Shown here one piece after another: positions 36,480 to 49,233 of a stretch of 64,000 nucleotides of DNA (the stretch's first letter is position 1; each line of letters opens with the position of its first letter). The notes below the pieces were generated by a model that saw nothing but the letters and a program-made list of their open reading frames with translations, ran no database searches and was not told the origin of the DNA. Position numbers and translations under genes: made by a program. Location: NCBI GenBank assembly GCA_029216955.1, contig JANAVB010029819.1, positions 39,926,075 to 39,990,074 on the forward strand, given 5' to 3'. Source of the DNA: Iris pallida (taxonomy: Eukaryota; Streptophyta; Magnoliopsida; Asparagales; Iridaceae).

Positions 36480-39104
36480 TGCAGTCAATGTAGCCCATTT
36501 ATTTTGGACCGATCTTTGTTTTGAATCAAGCGAGGGTACGGTACATTGGTGTCGAGAAGTTGGACAGGAAAATAACATAGTTCTAGTGATATCCAGATCG
36601 ACCCGAAATCGCCCGGGACGACAAACTGTGGTAGTTGGCTGTGAAAGAGGTGGTGTGTTCAGAACGTACAAGAAAAACACAGTTATCCAAAGTAAAGTTC
36701 TAAAAAAAATATTGGAACAAGGAAATGTGGTTGTCCATTTACGATACATATTAGAAACAAAGAAGAAGGGAAATAAATAGTAGAAGTGAAGAATGGAACC
36801 CACAATCATGAGATTGCCGAGACACTATTGGGTCATCCGTATGTCGGACGGTTGAACAATACGAAAAAGAAGATAGTCGAAGACTTGTCCACCTCCGGAG
36901 TTGTACCGAGAAAAATATATTTAGTCATACGACATGAAGATGAGAAGAACAAGTCTACAATGAAGTCAATATACAACGCCCTATCTTCTTCGAACGTTGT
37001 CCGAACGAAATCAAGAATGGCGATGCAAGAAGTGCTCAAGTTGTTTGCCGATAATCATTATATTGAGTTCCATAGAAGACATCCCCAGAGTAATGAAGTA
37101 ATTTCAATCTTTTGGGCTCATCCCGATTGCACAAGTTTAGCCAGGTCTTTTACCGACATGTTAGTCCTTGATTACACGTACAAGACCAATAAGTTCAAGA
37201 TGCCTCTCTTTCATGTTTTCGGGTTTACCTCTATTTGGAAAATATTTCCAGTGGCATTTTGCTTCATGAAGAGTGAAAAACTTAAAGACTACACATGGGC
37301 GTTGGAGAAACTGAAAATACTTTACATCGGTCATACAGAGCCGTCAGTTTTTGTTACCGACATAGAGTATGCCCTAATTAATGCTATTCGTATTGTTTTT
37401 CCTCAAGCGGATAAATTTCTATGCACTTGGCATGTCAATCGTAATATTCAAGCCCATTGTAAGTTGAAGTTTCGGAAGGAGGATGGTAAAATTGACATGC
37501 AAATTTTTGACGAATTCTACAATGATTGGAATTGTGTGTGGCGAGCCTCTACGATTGCTAGTTACGACGTCGCATGGTACTTGTTCAAGCAAAAGTGGGA
37601 GGCGAGGGAGCCGACATGGATTTCTTACATCAAAGATACATGGCTTGAACTGCACAAAGAACAATTCGTCTTAGCATGGTCGAATGTGGTGAAGCATTAC
37701 AGCATGACAACTACCAACCGTGTCGAAGAAGCATACTCTTTATTGAAGAGACACCTAAAATCATCTCTCGACAACTTTGTCTTTGTTTGGCAAGCTATAC
37801 ATTTATCAGTAGACCGGACAGTGAATGAAATTAAGGCATTATTTGAGATGAGTTTGAATATAGTCAAGCATGAGCATAGAAAGGAAGTACTCTTAGATGC
37901 TTTAATGCACGTGGTATCTCACAAGGTGTTGGCATTAATATTTGATGAGATTGAAAGGTCAAAGTTTGTCGGATTGGATCCCGAGGTTTACGGGTGTGTA
38001 TATCGACATACACTGGGCCTCCCTTGTGCACATCAGATTAATGAATATCGCTGTGAATCCATTCTTATTCCAGTAGATGCTGCCGATCAACGTTGGAGGC
38101 AGTTGTCTATGATGCCCCTGGTAATGACGGACGATGATTTCTTCTCTTTGCTACAAGTGAAACTTCTCCACGCAAGGTGGTGTGCCTCAGTAGGAGTGGA
38201 ACGGATGTCCATTGAGCTTAAAATCCAAGAAATTGCATGTCCGGTGACTACAAAAATGCATGAGCCGTCTGTTATTTCCAATCCTAAAGGCAGGCCTCAA
38301 ACAAGATTAACTAGTTCACAGAAGAGAAGGCTGGAGTCGACTAAGAGAGATCCATCGTCCTTTGAGCATGTTGAACGAAGCTTACAGCAACCTCCGCCTG
38401 CACGGAAGGGCAAGCTTGTCGTTCGTCGAAAAATAGAGAAAATAGACCTCCCAAGAGAAGATACCGTTGCAAGCCAAACACCGAGTTTGTATATTGACAA
38501 ATTTCAACCTGAGCTTCGTAGTTATATTTGGTCTATTGTCGATGTCCCCGGTGATGGCCATTACGGATTTTATGTACTTGTAAGACATCTTGGTTATGAT
38601 GACAAAGATGGATGGAGACGGGTGAGGCAGGAGCTGTACAAGGAGTTAGAGACTCGTCTTCCATTCTACTCCAGCATCCGAAGCGAAGAAACAGTTACAA
38701 GTATTTTTTTACATATCCCTTGCACCGATAGTATTACCAAAAAAGACCACTACATGTCAGTCCCGTCTGTCGGCTATTTATTTGCTAATAGGTACATGAT
38801 ACCTGTTGTACTTATCTCGCCGGGTATTAGCAATACATTCTTTCCGATGTGCGCTCCTCCAACGGACCACGGACATTCTAACCTATGTACTATAGGTCTA
38901 ATCGGGGATCACTTAGTTATACTAAAGATGATTGCTCATTCTCCGATTCTTCCACCTTCAACAGTTTGGTACAAAAGAGCACCGGTCGAAGCCATCGCTT
39001 GGACCACACCTTTTGTTGATCAGACCAACTATTGTAAGAAGTTGTTAAAGTTTGAGGAGCCAAGAGACTTACCTGCTGACCACTACGACGTCGAAATCGA
39101 CTAA
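36480..39104 (+). pseudogene. MULE transposase fused to an OTU-like domain
   Basis: Transposase of the host MULE. N-terminal part (36490-36785): HWCREVG, CERGGVF, then CGCPF and HNHE, a WRKY-GCM1/FAR1-type zinc finger, broken by a frameshift at an A-run (36701-36710) and a stop near 36774. From 36786 an intact 772-codon frame follows. Its DDE core has Asp129 (VLDYTYKTN), Asp192 (VTDIEYAL) and Glu314 (NRVEEAYS); CTWHVNRN is typical of the family. The SWIM-like motif (GCVYRHTLGLPCAH, 403-416) lacks its first Cys. A basic GRPQ linker (502-520) leads to an OTU-like domain (585-740): DVPGDGHYGF and GDHLVILKM. The catalytic Cys position (593) is Tyr; His709 is kept. Convergent with the PMD gene. 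Confidence 0.85.
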
Positions 39105-39114
39105 GTATTGATAT

Positions 39115-39500
39115 ATTTACAGTTTGGGGTATATGGAGGACCACTTTTGTATACAGTGAAATATGAAGTCCACTAATCTATATGGAGTAAATTTTGTATA
39201 CAGTAAATTTCGCGTATTGGACTTACCTATATGGAGTACGACTTTTGTATACAGTAAAATATGAAGTTCAGTATGTTATATGTGTTTACCTGTGTGCTAC
39301 GGAGTACGACTTTTGTATACAGTAAAATATGAAGTTCAGTATGTTATATGTGTTTACCTGTGTGCTACCTGTGTTATATGTGTCTACCTGTGTGCTATCT
39401 GTGTTATATGTGTTTACATGTGTGATATCTGTGTTATATTTGTTTACCTGTGTGCTATCTGTGTTATATGTGTTTACCTGTGTGCAAGTATGTGTGGCAA
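39115..39500. repeat. Tandem repeats after the transposase gene
   Basis: Units of TATGGAGTACGACTTTTG followed by TATACAGTAAA (39130-39330), then about seven 27-bp units with GTTATATGTGTTTACCTG and GTGTGCTA (39340-39490). Both strands stay open, giving Cys/Val/Tyr-rich ORFs that are repeat artefacts. Confidence 0.9.
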
Positions 39501-39535
39501 AATATACCAATTTGTTAAAGTATTCTATCCAGTAT

Positions 39536-39905
39536 CAGGACTGCCACCCCCTGGCAGTCCTACATTAAATTAGGACTGCCAGGGTGCTGGCAGTCCTAAT
39601 TGAAACTTGTTGTTACATCAAGTATCAATTAGGACTGCCAGCACCCTAGCAATCTTAATTGAATGTAGGACTGCCAGGGGGTGGCAGTCCTACTTGTAAG
39701 TTTCTGTGATGAGAGTTTTAAAACTCTCTGTCACAGAGAGTTTCAATTAGGACTGCCACCCCCTGGCAGTCCTACACAAAAGGAGGACTGCCAGGGTGCT
39801 GGCAGTCCTAATTGAAACTTACTGTTACTTCTAGTTTCAATTAGGACTGCCAGCACCCTGGCAGTCCTAATTGAATGTAGGACTACCAGGGGGTGGTAGT
39901 CCTAT
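39536..39905. repeat. Two large foldbacks built from GGCAGTCC palindromes
   Basis: Eight AGGACTGCCA...TGGCAGTCCT hairpins. Four of them, 39536-39690, also form one larger inverted repeat centred near 39613; 39748-39905 is a second copy centred near 39826. CTCTGTCACAGAGAG (39724-39740) is a further small hairpin. Confidence 0.9.
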
Positions 39906-39959
39906 TTGTAAGTCTCTGTGATGAGATTCAGTTTGAAACTCTCATCGCAGAGTTTTATA

Positions 39960-40590
39960 AATATCCATTCTCCTGTGTTTTAACATTTGAATGGCCATTC
40001 TTCGTGTAATTTAGCACGGAGAATGGCCATTCTCCGTACTAAATTACACGGAGAATGGTCATTCTCCTACGTTTTAACACTGGGAATGGCCATTCTCCGT
40101 GTAAATTAACACGGAGAATGTCATTCTCCGTGTTTCTAACACGAAGAATGACCATTCTCCTGTGTTTTAACACTGGGAATGGCCATTCTCCATATAAATT
40201 AACACGGAGAATGCCATTCTCCGTGTAAATTAACACGGAGAATGGCCATTCTTCGTGTTAAGCTCCGTGTTAAATAACACGGAGAATGGCCATTCTCCTG
40301 CATTTTAACACTGGAATGACCATTCTCCGTGCTAAATTACACGGAGAATGGCCATTCTCCGTATAAATTAAGACGGAGAATGGCCATTCTCCATGTCATT
40401 TAGCACGGAGAATGGGCATTCTCCATGTAAATTAAGACGGAGAATGCCATTCTTCGTGTTACTAACACAGAGAATGGCCATTCTTCGTGTAAATTAAGAC
40501 GGAGAATGCCATTCTCCGTATTACTAACACGGAGAATGGCCACCCACATGCAAAATTAATATTCTTCGTGTTCTAACACGGAGAATGGTC
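39960..40590. repeat. Array of the palindrome GGAGAATGGCCATTCTCC
   Basis: At least 15 full or partial copies of the self-complementary core, often extended by CACG...CGTG, separated by TAAATTAACA, TTTTAACACTG or TTTAGCA. Direction cannot be told because each unit is its own complement. 40591-40920 is unique non-coding. Confidence 0.93.
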
Positions 40591-40924
40591 ATTCTCCTGC
40601 ATTTTATGGTCAGTTGAAACTTTGGAGGGCTATAACTTTTGACTGAAAGGTCGAAACGAGGCCCGATTTGTCGCAAAATTAGCGTATCTTCGAAGAGCCG
40701 GAGATTAACGATTTTTTCATTTGTCGGCCTTCCAAAATTTTAGAATCGCAAAAAAAATGATGTTTGGACCTCCGTTTTAGCACTTTTTCTGTTTGTCTTG
40801 GTCTTTCCAAAATTTTTCGATGAGTTTTGAAGATTTTTGAGGAGAAAACCTAAATTCAAAAGTGAGCAGCGTATGGAAGAAGATGAAGTATCGAAACGTT
40901 CTTTTTCATAAATTTTCCCTTTAT

Positions 40925-41228
40925 AAATAGGACTGTCACCCCCCTGGCAGTCCTACACTTATGTAGGACTGCCATGGTGCTGGCAGTCCTCCTTTTGTGT
41001 AGGACTGCCAGGGGGTGGCAGTCCTAATTGAAACTCTCTGTGACAAAGAGTTTCAATTTCAAACTCTCATCACAGAAAGTTATATATAGGACTGGCAGTC
41101 CTATACTTAAGTAGGACTGCCAGGGTACTGGCAGTCCTATTTGAAGCTTTCTGTGGCAGAGAGTTTCATTTTGAAACTCTCATCACAGAAGGTTTCAATT
41201 AGGACTGCCAGGGTGTTGGCAGTCATGA
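40925..41228. repeat. Third cluster of GGCAGTCC palindromes
   Basis: Six hairpins of the AGGACTGCCA...TGGCAGTCCT type with AAACTCTCATCACAGA spacers, similar to 39536-39905. Confidence 0.9.
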
Positions 41229-41537
41229 TACTAAATCAAGAATATCAGGAATTGGCCAACAACTTAAGTTTCCAAATGTAAATAACAACTACATATCAGA
41301 CAACTACATATCCAACAAGTACATAAATAACAACATAAATCACAACTACATATCAGACAAAATATCCAACTTTAAAAAAACAACATAAGTGTCAACTACA
41401 TATCCTTCAAATGTCTGCCCAATAACTTAAGTTTCCAAACAATAAATATATCCTTCAAGTTTCAAACAACAAAAACATCTTTACAAAAACATCCAGATTA
41501 CATCCAACTAATGATCATTCCACATCCAACTACATAT
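41229..41537 (-). other. 3' untranslated region of the PMD gene
   Basis: Minus-strand continuation of the PMD gene past the copia insertion: the stop TAG is at 41530-41532. The rest is AT-rich with short ACTACATATC / CAACATAAA repeats. No other coding. Confidence 0.5.
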
Positions 41538-42673
41538 TGATAGAACTGGGGATTCCCAGGACCCTTTCTTTGGTGTGCGTATTGATCGATAGAAAGTTAA
41601 AAAGATCTAATACGTGTTCTAACCCTTCATAGGCGGAAACTAGGGTTCACGAATTATACCTGCGACGGAAAGGAGACAAGTAATTTCTGGCAATCTCGAG
41701 CGGACGATCCCAAGATCTTCTGTACGTATTCCTTCATCGAGTTGGATGTCTTGTGGGCGATGATCTCCCAACCTTTTTTTCTCCTTGGCAGCCCTCTCTT
41801 TCTCTCCTTACGTGAATCACGAATTTAGAGAAAGTATTTGATTTCTGATCAGTAATCTGGCGGCCATAGAATAGCGGATATATATAGGCTACGGTAGGGA
41901 CCATGAGGAGAAATTAGGGTTAGGCCTCCTAACGGATCTGGATACCCCGTGTTCAGCCCGAACACACAATCCAGGCCCATTAACAATAGCTCGGTCCACT
42001 AATGAGCTATTGTTGCACTACCTTCCTAATCCCAAATTATGTTTGTGGGCTCCTTTTATTATATGCTCGTTTGACTCCCCATGTTAAGGTATCGTATGTC
42101 CGTCGATCAAATTAAGTTACTGACAACTATATTGATTCGACATCTTTTATCCTTAAGTAGTACCGCTCAACTTTATTTTTCATGTCGGATATAATCCACC
42201 TGCAGGGTTTACATGACAATCCTTATGAGCTCCTTAAGGGGACATCATCAACCCGATGTATCGGGACATGGATTCCATTTATAATCAACAGCCCATCATA
42301 CATACAATATTATTATCCAATTCATAGAGGTTGTTGATCCATAATGAATCTCACTCTTTTATGAGTCAAAGTAATGCACACTGCATATACATGTCTGTTA
42401 TTATATCCGGATTAAGAGCACAAGCATCCATAATAACAGAGGTGTTTGTTCTCTTATGTAGTCAGTACAAAGAGAACAACCTCAAGTGGTCCTGATAATA
42501 TGATCTTCTGTGTGACACCACACACCATATTATCTACAATATAGAATTTCAGACATTTGCATTAACACTTGCAACAAATACAATATGCAAACATTTGTCC
42601 ATATGATTCTCATTCAAAATTTACGAAAATAAGGTTACTACAAAAGTGATGCTTTTAGTATATAATCCTAACA
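41538..42673 (-). repeat. 3' LTR of the copia element
   Basis: 1136 bp; minus strand TGTTAGGATT...CTATCA. About 130 bp present in the other LTR (48917-49050) are missing here. The polypurine tract AAGTGGGAGAT (42674-42684) adjoins it. Minus TATA CTATATATATCC near 41879-41890. Confidence 0.95.
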
Positions 42674-42735
42674 ATCTCCCACTTATACTCAAAGCATTGC
42701 TTTTCAGTATACTGTTACAAATCTTCTACTTATAC

Positions 42736-45700
42736 TTAAAGCCATGATGCTACACATCTAACTCCCATTCCCTCAACATGACTATCAAAAGCCTTAGCTG
42801 GTAAGCTCTTTGTAAAGGGATCATCTAGGTTGTCGGCTGATGCTATCTTGATCACAGCAACTTTTTCTTTCTTTACGAAATCTCGTATTAGGTGGTACTT
42901 ATGCTGAATGTGTTTGCCTGTCTTATGGGCTCATGGTTCCTTCGAGTTTGCAACTGCACCACTATTATCACAATAAAGTGTAATCGACTTAGGCAAACTA
43001 GGTACCACATCCAAGTCCAACAGAAAGTTTCTGAGCCAAATCGCTTCTTTGGCTGCCACAAAGGCTGCCACATACTCGACTTCTATGGTGGAATCAGCAA
43101 TACATTTTTGCTTGATACTCCTCCACACAATGGCTCCACCTCCCAAAGTAAACACATAACCTGAGGTTGATTTCCTAGAATCCCTATCTGACTGAAAATC
43201 TGAGTCTGTATACCCCAAGGGAACCAAACTATTTGCCTGGTAAACTAGCATATACTCTTTAGTCCTTTTCAGGTACTTCAAAATATGCTTTACGACAGTC
43301 CAGTGCTCTTGTCCTGGGTTAGACTGATATCTGCTGACCATGCCTACGGTAAAGCAGATATCTGGTCTCGTACATAGCATTGCATATATTAAGCTTCCTA
43401 CTGCTGAAGCATAAGGAACTGCCTTCATGTTTTCTATCTCTTTAGGTGTCCTCGGACACTGTTCTTTTGATAGAGCAATTCCATGTCTAAAAGGTAAGAA
43501 ACCTTTCTTAAAATTTTGTATACTAAAACGAGTTAGTACAATATCGATATAGGAAGCTTGGGATAAGCCCAACATCCTTTTCTTGCGAACTCGTAGAACT
43601 TTGATCCCAAGGATATGACCTACTTCTTCCAAGTCCTTCATATCAAACTGTTTGGATAACCATACCCTTATATCAGATAACACCTTCATATTATTTTCAA
43701 TGAGCAAGATGTCATCCACATAAAGTACTAGGAACACCACCACATTTCTGTTAGACTTTCTGTATACACATGATTCATCCAGACATTGATCAAATCCATA
43801 GAATTTTATCACCTGATCAAAACATATGTTCCAAGATCTGAAAGCTTGCTTAAGTCCATAAATGGACTTCTTGAGCTTACAAACAAGATGCACTTGGCCC
43901 TTTTCAATAAACTCATCTGGTTGCTCCATATAGATGTCTTCCTCAAGACTTCCATTAAGGAAAGCTGTCTTGACATCCATTTGCCAAATCTCATAATCGA
44001 GATGAGCTGCAATAGATAAAAGAATCCGGATAGACTTAAGCATGGCTACAGGAGAAAAGGTTTCCTCATAATTGATACCCTCTCTTTGAGTAAAACCTTT
44101 TGCTATAAGCCGAGCTTTAAAGGTTTCAACCTTACCGTCTGATCCTCTTTTTCTCTTATAGACCCACTTGCATCCAATGGCTTTTACACCAATGGGTGGT
44201 TCTACAAGCTCCTAGACCTGATTAGAATCCATAGATTCTATTTCAGATATCATTACTTTTTGCCAAGACTCTACATCTTTATCTTGGAGTTCTTCATTGT
44301 AGGTACAGGGATCATAATCTTGTTCCTTAGGGACGAAGTCTGACGACTCTCCCAAGAACATATATCTATCAGGTTGTATCACAACCCTCCCACTATGACG
44401 AGGTACTATCGGTTGTGGTGTAACATTTGTGACACGTTGTGCAGTTATTTATGGTTCATCCTCTTGTACTATTGGTACTGAAGTACTTGGTGTCTCACGT
44501 CTCAGTTCTTCTAGAACAACTCTACTTGTGGGTTTATGGTTCATCACATAGTCTTCCTCTAAGAATCAGACATTAGTGCTAACAATGACCTTCTGATCCT
44601 TAGGACTATAAAATAAACCTCCTTTCGTTCCTCTTAGATAGCCTACAAACAAGCGTACTTCTGTACGAGATTCCAACTTATCTGCTTTCCCATTCAGCAT
44701 ATGTGCTAGACTACCCCAAATGCGAACATGTTTCAGACTAGGCTTACGCCCAATCCACAGCTCTGTGGGAGTAAGAGGTACTGACTTAGAAGGAACCAAG
44801 TTCAAAATATAAGCTACAGTCTCTAAGGCATATCCCCAAAACGAATCTGGCAAATTCGAATAACTCATCATTGATCTAACCATCTCCATAAGAGTTTTAT
44901 TCCTTCTTTCGGCTACACCATTCTGCTGGGGCATTCCAGGTGCAGTCAATTGGGATGCAATCCCAGCCTCTGATAAATAATCCCTAAACTCTCCAAAGAG
45001 GTACTCGCCACCACGATCTGATCGTAATGACTTGATACATTTTTTATGACGTTTCTCCGTTTCAGCCTTATACTCTTTGAATTTCTCAAAGCATTCAGAC
45101 TTACGGTGCATCAAATAAATATATCCATACCTTGAATAATCGTCAATAAGTGTGACAAAATATTCAAAACCACCTCAAGCTTGGATAGTCATGGGTCCAC
45201 ACAAATCAGAATGAACCAATTCTAACACATCTTTGGCCCTATACCCCTTCGTCGTAAAAGGCCTTTTGGTCATTTTACCTTCCAAGCAGGATTCACAGAC
45301 TGGTAGTGCCTCCACTTCCAATGAACTCAAAGGTCCATCTTCAACCAGTCTTTGAATCCTTCTTAGGTTAATATGCCCCAATCGCAAGTACCAAAGATAT
45401 GTTTGGTTCATACAAGAAGGTTCTTTTCTCTTATTTAAGTTAGATGACATATTATTCATTTTCATAAGTTGTATTGTGGGCGAAATAGGATTAATGACAT
45501 ACAGATTATCAACTAATGCACCAGAACAGATAAATTGTTTATTCTTTCTAATAACAATATTGTCATTAAAATAAACCGAATATTCATCCTTAACTAACAT
45601 AGAAACAGAAACTAAATTCCTTCTAAGTGAAGGTGCATAAAGATAATTTCTCAATATCAAAGACTTATTTCTACCAAAAGATAAAGTAACATCTCCTAAT

Positions 45701-46716
45701 ACAACGACCGATACTTTTGTAGCATCACCCATGATCAAGCATATCTCTCCATCACTGAGCCGTCTCGTTTCCTGGAACCTCTGCAATGTATTGCAGACAT
45801 GATTAGTGGCTCCTGTATCTACACACCAGGTGCAGGTAGATAACACCGCTAAACATATTTCAACTACTAGTAAATGAGATATACTTTTTTTGTTCCCTTG
45901 TTTGAGAAGTGGGCAATCAGTCTTCCAATGTCCTGACCCTTTGCACTTGAAACATTTGCCTTTCGGCTTTTTTACCGCGCCTTGAGGTTCCATGCCCTTC
46001 TTTTTTGAGTTTGCCTGTTTCTGAATGTTATTCTTCTTCTTACTGCCTTTTGGCTTAGAAGTAGAAGCCTTTTCAGAAACAAAAACATGACTACTCTGCC
46101 AAAAGAGAGATTCAGCATCCTGTAGCTCTTTTGTAAGTTCTGCCAAACTATACAACCTTTTATTCATGTTGTAATTAAGGCATAAATTATCAAAAAATTT
46201 ATGCAGAGTTTCGAGAATGATATCAACCTGGGATTCCCCATCGATTTCAGCTCCAAGGATCTCCATCTCATTCAGATGACCCATCATCATGAGAACATGA
46301 TCCCTTACTGGTGTACCCTCAGCCATTTCTGTATTTATCAAACATTTTATAGCAAACTGTCTAGCTGCTCTACTCTGATGTCCGAAGAGTTCCTTGGGGT
46401 TATACATCATGTTATAAGCTGTGGCCATGGCCTGATGCTGATGTTGAAGTACATTTGACATAGATGCCAGAATGTAATACTGCACCATCTCATCTACCTT
46501 TTTCCACTTCTTATAAGCCTCTTTGACATCTTCATCAGAGTTAGCATCAGGCTTAGGTGGGCATTCCTCAACAAGTACATATTTGTACTCCTCAGCAGTC
46601 AAAACAATGTCTAAATTACGTTTCCAGTCAATATAATTTGGTCCAGTAAGTTTGTTTTCTTTAAGAATCACGATAAGTGGACTGAAAGAACCCATTTTTG
46701 AAATCCTGAGAATCAC
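42736..46716 (-). pseudogene. gag-pol: Copia gag-pol polyprotein, one frame with stops
   Basis: 1327 codons in a single frame from 46716 (or MGSFSPL at 46695) to TAA at 42736-42738. Gag (UBN2-like, NYIDWKRNL) runs to about 45990, with zinc knuckle CFKCKGSGHWKTDC near 45960. Protease follows (CVDTGATNHVC, about 45820), then GAG-pre-integrase (LRLGHINLRRI to CESCLEGKMTKRPF). The integrase core has Asp (VHSDLCGP), Asp (LRSDRGGEY) and Glu ([10 protein letters not shown]). RT has YVDDILLI (about 43725), RNase H VAEYVAA-like and CDNSGA (about 42960). Stops at 45175-45177, 44566-44568, one near 44450 and 42931-42933 are the breaks. No frameshift. Confidence 0.93.
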
Positions 46717-47964
46717 ATAAATAAAATTATGTAGGGCAAAAAATTTTTTTTGAATTAACTAAATATTGATTCTCTCAAAACAATAATAAGAAATTCACCA
46801 ACACCTTGAACACCATGAATTTTGCTTGCCATGATAGTGTGGACGTATACAAATTCAACTTTGTTCAAGTAGGTTTTTCTTATTAATTTTACTATCATGT
46901 CAACATAATTTTATGACAAATAAAATTAATATGCTAGTTTTGCTCTGGTCATACAAATAATAGCAGTGACTCCGATGGGGAGGATAACATTATTTGTATC
47001 TAAGTGTATACCATTACTTAATACTAAGTCCATTACCTTGTAGTGAGTTCCTTCAGATGGAGAAGTGAACACATACTAGGTAATTTTCTACAATTATCCC
47101 TAAGGAAGTTTGTACTGGTGATCCATAATTATACTCATCCGATATGGAAGAAAGCACTAAAGCCAACGAGCAAGTATAATTACATCACCTACAAATCAGT
47201 AATGGAGACCATAGGATTTATACTAAATAAATATCCTCTCCCACTTAGTTATTTAACAATGACGGTTTTTCTACTAGTTGATATTATGTCCATGTTGTCC
47301 ATTATTAATGTAGGCCTAGTTTTTCAATAAAAACATCCACACAATAATAAACATGCATAATCAGAAAAAAAACAAAATGACAAAAATAAGAGAAAATATC
47401 CAACTATTATGGTCATCGTTGCTGCTCCGTCCTCAACTATCCGAATCCAAAATTTGGCGCTGCGCAGATCTATTCGGGGTTCGACCTGCCCGGTCAGGTC
47501 GTGGGGTCCGGGGCAGCGTTCCAATTTTTTTTTAAGGTTTTGGCTGTCGATTCCTTCATTGAAAATCATCTGTCTGCCTCTGGACTGCTTAAAACTAGCA
47601 TCTCTTCCGACGTAAGAAACAGCCACCACCGCCATCACGATTGATCAAAAATAATTAAAATTGTATCAATCCTATGCCTCCCGAAGGAGTTCACACATAA
47701 TCTAGATTGAAAAATTAAAATAATAAGCATGATCAACCCTCGTGATTTTAATTACATCCACAGCAACAACAACATCCACGACATGTCCGTGGTTTAAACA
47801 ATACAATCAAAAACGTGCATTGGACCATAATAGTTGGATCTAAGATGCCTGTAAAATCGAGTTAGAATAGGTCTACATCTACCGACTATTACACATCGCA
47901 GGTTTTATTGGACAACATGGACGTATCAATCAATACGTAGATCCAAAGTGGCTCTGATACCAAT
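46717..47964 (-). other. Leader between 5' LTR and gag of the copia element
   Basis: AT-rich leader with the primer site at its upstream end. A minus ORF (47638-47324, 104 codons, MMAVVAVSYVGRDA...) lies in it; I do not recognise it and do not count it as a gene. Confidence 0.6.
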
Positions 47965-49233
47965 TGATGGAACTGGGGATTCCCAGGACCCTTTCTTTGG
48001 TGTGTGTATTGATCGATAGAAAGTTAAAAAAATCTAATACGTTTTCTAACCCTTCATAGGCGGAAACTAGGGTTCACGAATTATACCTGCGGCGGAAAGG
48101 AGACAATTAATTCCTGGCAATCTCGAGGGGACGATTCCAAGATCTTCTGCACGTATTCCTTTCTCGAGTTGGACGTCGTGTGGGCGACGATCTTTCAACA
48201 TTTTCTTTTCCTTGGCAGCCCTCTCTTTCTTTCCTTACGTGAATTACGAATTTAGAGAAAGTATTTGATTTATGATCAGAAATCTGGCGGCCAGAGAATA
48301 GAGGATATATATAGGCTACGGCAGGGACCATGAGGAGAAATTAGGGTTAGACCTCCTACCGGATCTGGATATCCCGTGTTCAGCCCGAACTCACAATCCA
48401 GGCCCATTAACAATAGCTCGTCCACTAATGAGTTATTATTGCACTACCTTCCTAATCCCAAATTATGTTTGTGGGCTCCTTTTATTATATGCTCGTTTGG
48501 CTCCCCATGTTAAGATATCGTATGTCCGTCGATCAAATTAAGTTACTGACAACTATATTGATTCGACATCTTTTATCTTTAAGTAGTACCGCTCAATTTT
48601 ATTTGTCATGTCGGATATAATCCACCTACAGGGTTTACATGACAATCCTTATGAGCTCCTTAAGGGGACATCATCAACCCGATGTATCAGGACATGGATT
48701 CCATTTATAATCAATAGCCCATCATACATACAATGTTATTACCCAATTCATAGTGGTTGTTGATCCATAATGAATCTCACTCTTTTATGAGTCAAAGTAA
48801 TGTACACTGCATATACATGTCTGTTATTATATTCGAATTAAGAGCACAAGCATCCATAATAACAGAGGTGTTTGTTCTCTTATGTAGTCAGTACAAAGAG
48901 AACAATCTCAAGTGGTCCTATTCAATACACACAAAGTGTACTGGTGTAAACCTATAGTCAAGATAGACTAATACCAGATTACACTACAACCTTTCCAATA
49001 GATTGTCCAAGTCCATCTAGGTTGTGAACCATTTATATACTCCATAGGGAACTGATAATATGATCTTCTGTGTGACACTACACACCATATTATCTATAAT
49101 ATAGAATATCAGACATTTGCATTAACACTTGCAATAAATACAATATGCAAACATTTGCCCATATGATTCTCATTCAAAATTGAAGAAAATAAGGTTACTA
49201 CAAAAGTGATGCTTTTAGTATATAACCCTAACA
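47965..49233 (-). repeat. 5' LTR of the copia element
   Basis: 1269 bp, partner of 41538-42673 and longer by the 130-bp segment. Minus TATA CTATATATATCC at about 48305-48316. Confidence 0.95.

Larger units (their letters stand above)
41538..49233 (-). mobile_element. Ty1/copia retrotransposon in the PMD gene
   Basis: LTRs 41538-42673 and 47965-49233, duplication CATAT at 41533-41537 and 49234-49238. The primer site next to the 5' LTR (minus TGGTATCAGAGCCAC, 47946-47960) fits initiator Met tRNA. Gag-pol is in one minus frame with stops. By eye the LTRs differ at about 7% in 400 bp, so the insertion is old. Lineage probably in the Tork/TAR/Angela range, not resolved. Confidence 0.96.

Noticed and set aside
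39280..39573. Cys/Val/Tyr-rich ORFs on both strands
   Set aside because: They are translations of a 27-bp tandem repeat open in several frames; no gene signals.
47946..47960. tRNA-like sequence
   Set aside because: A 15-base initiator Met match next to an LTR is a primer binding site, not a tRNA gene; the same holds for 61039-61050.
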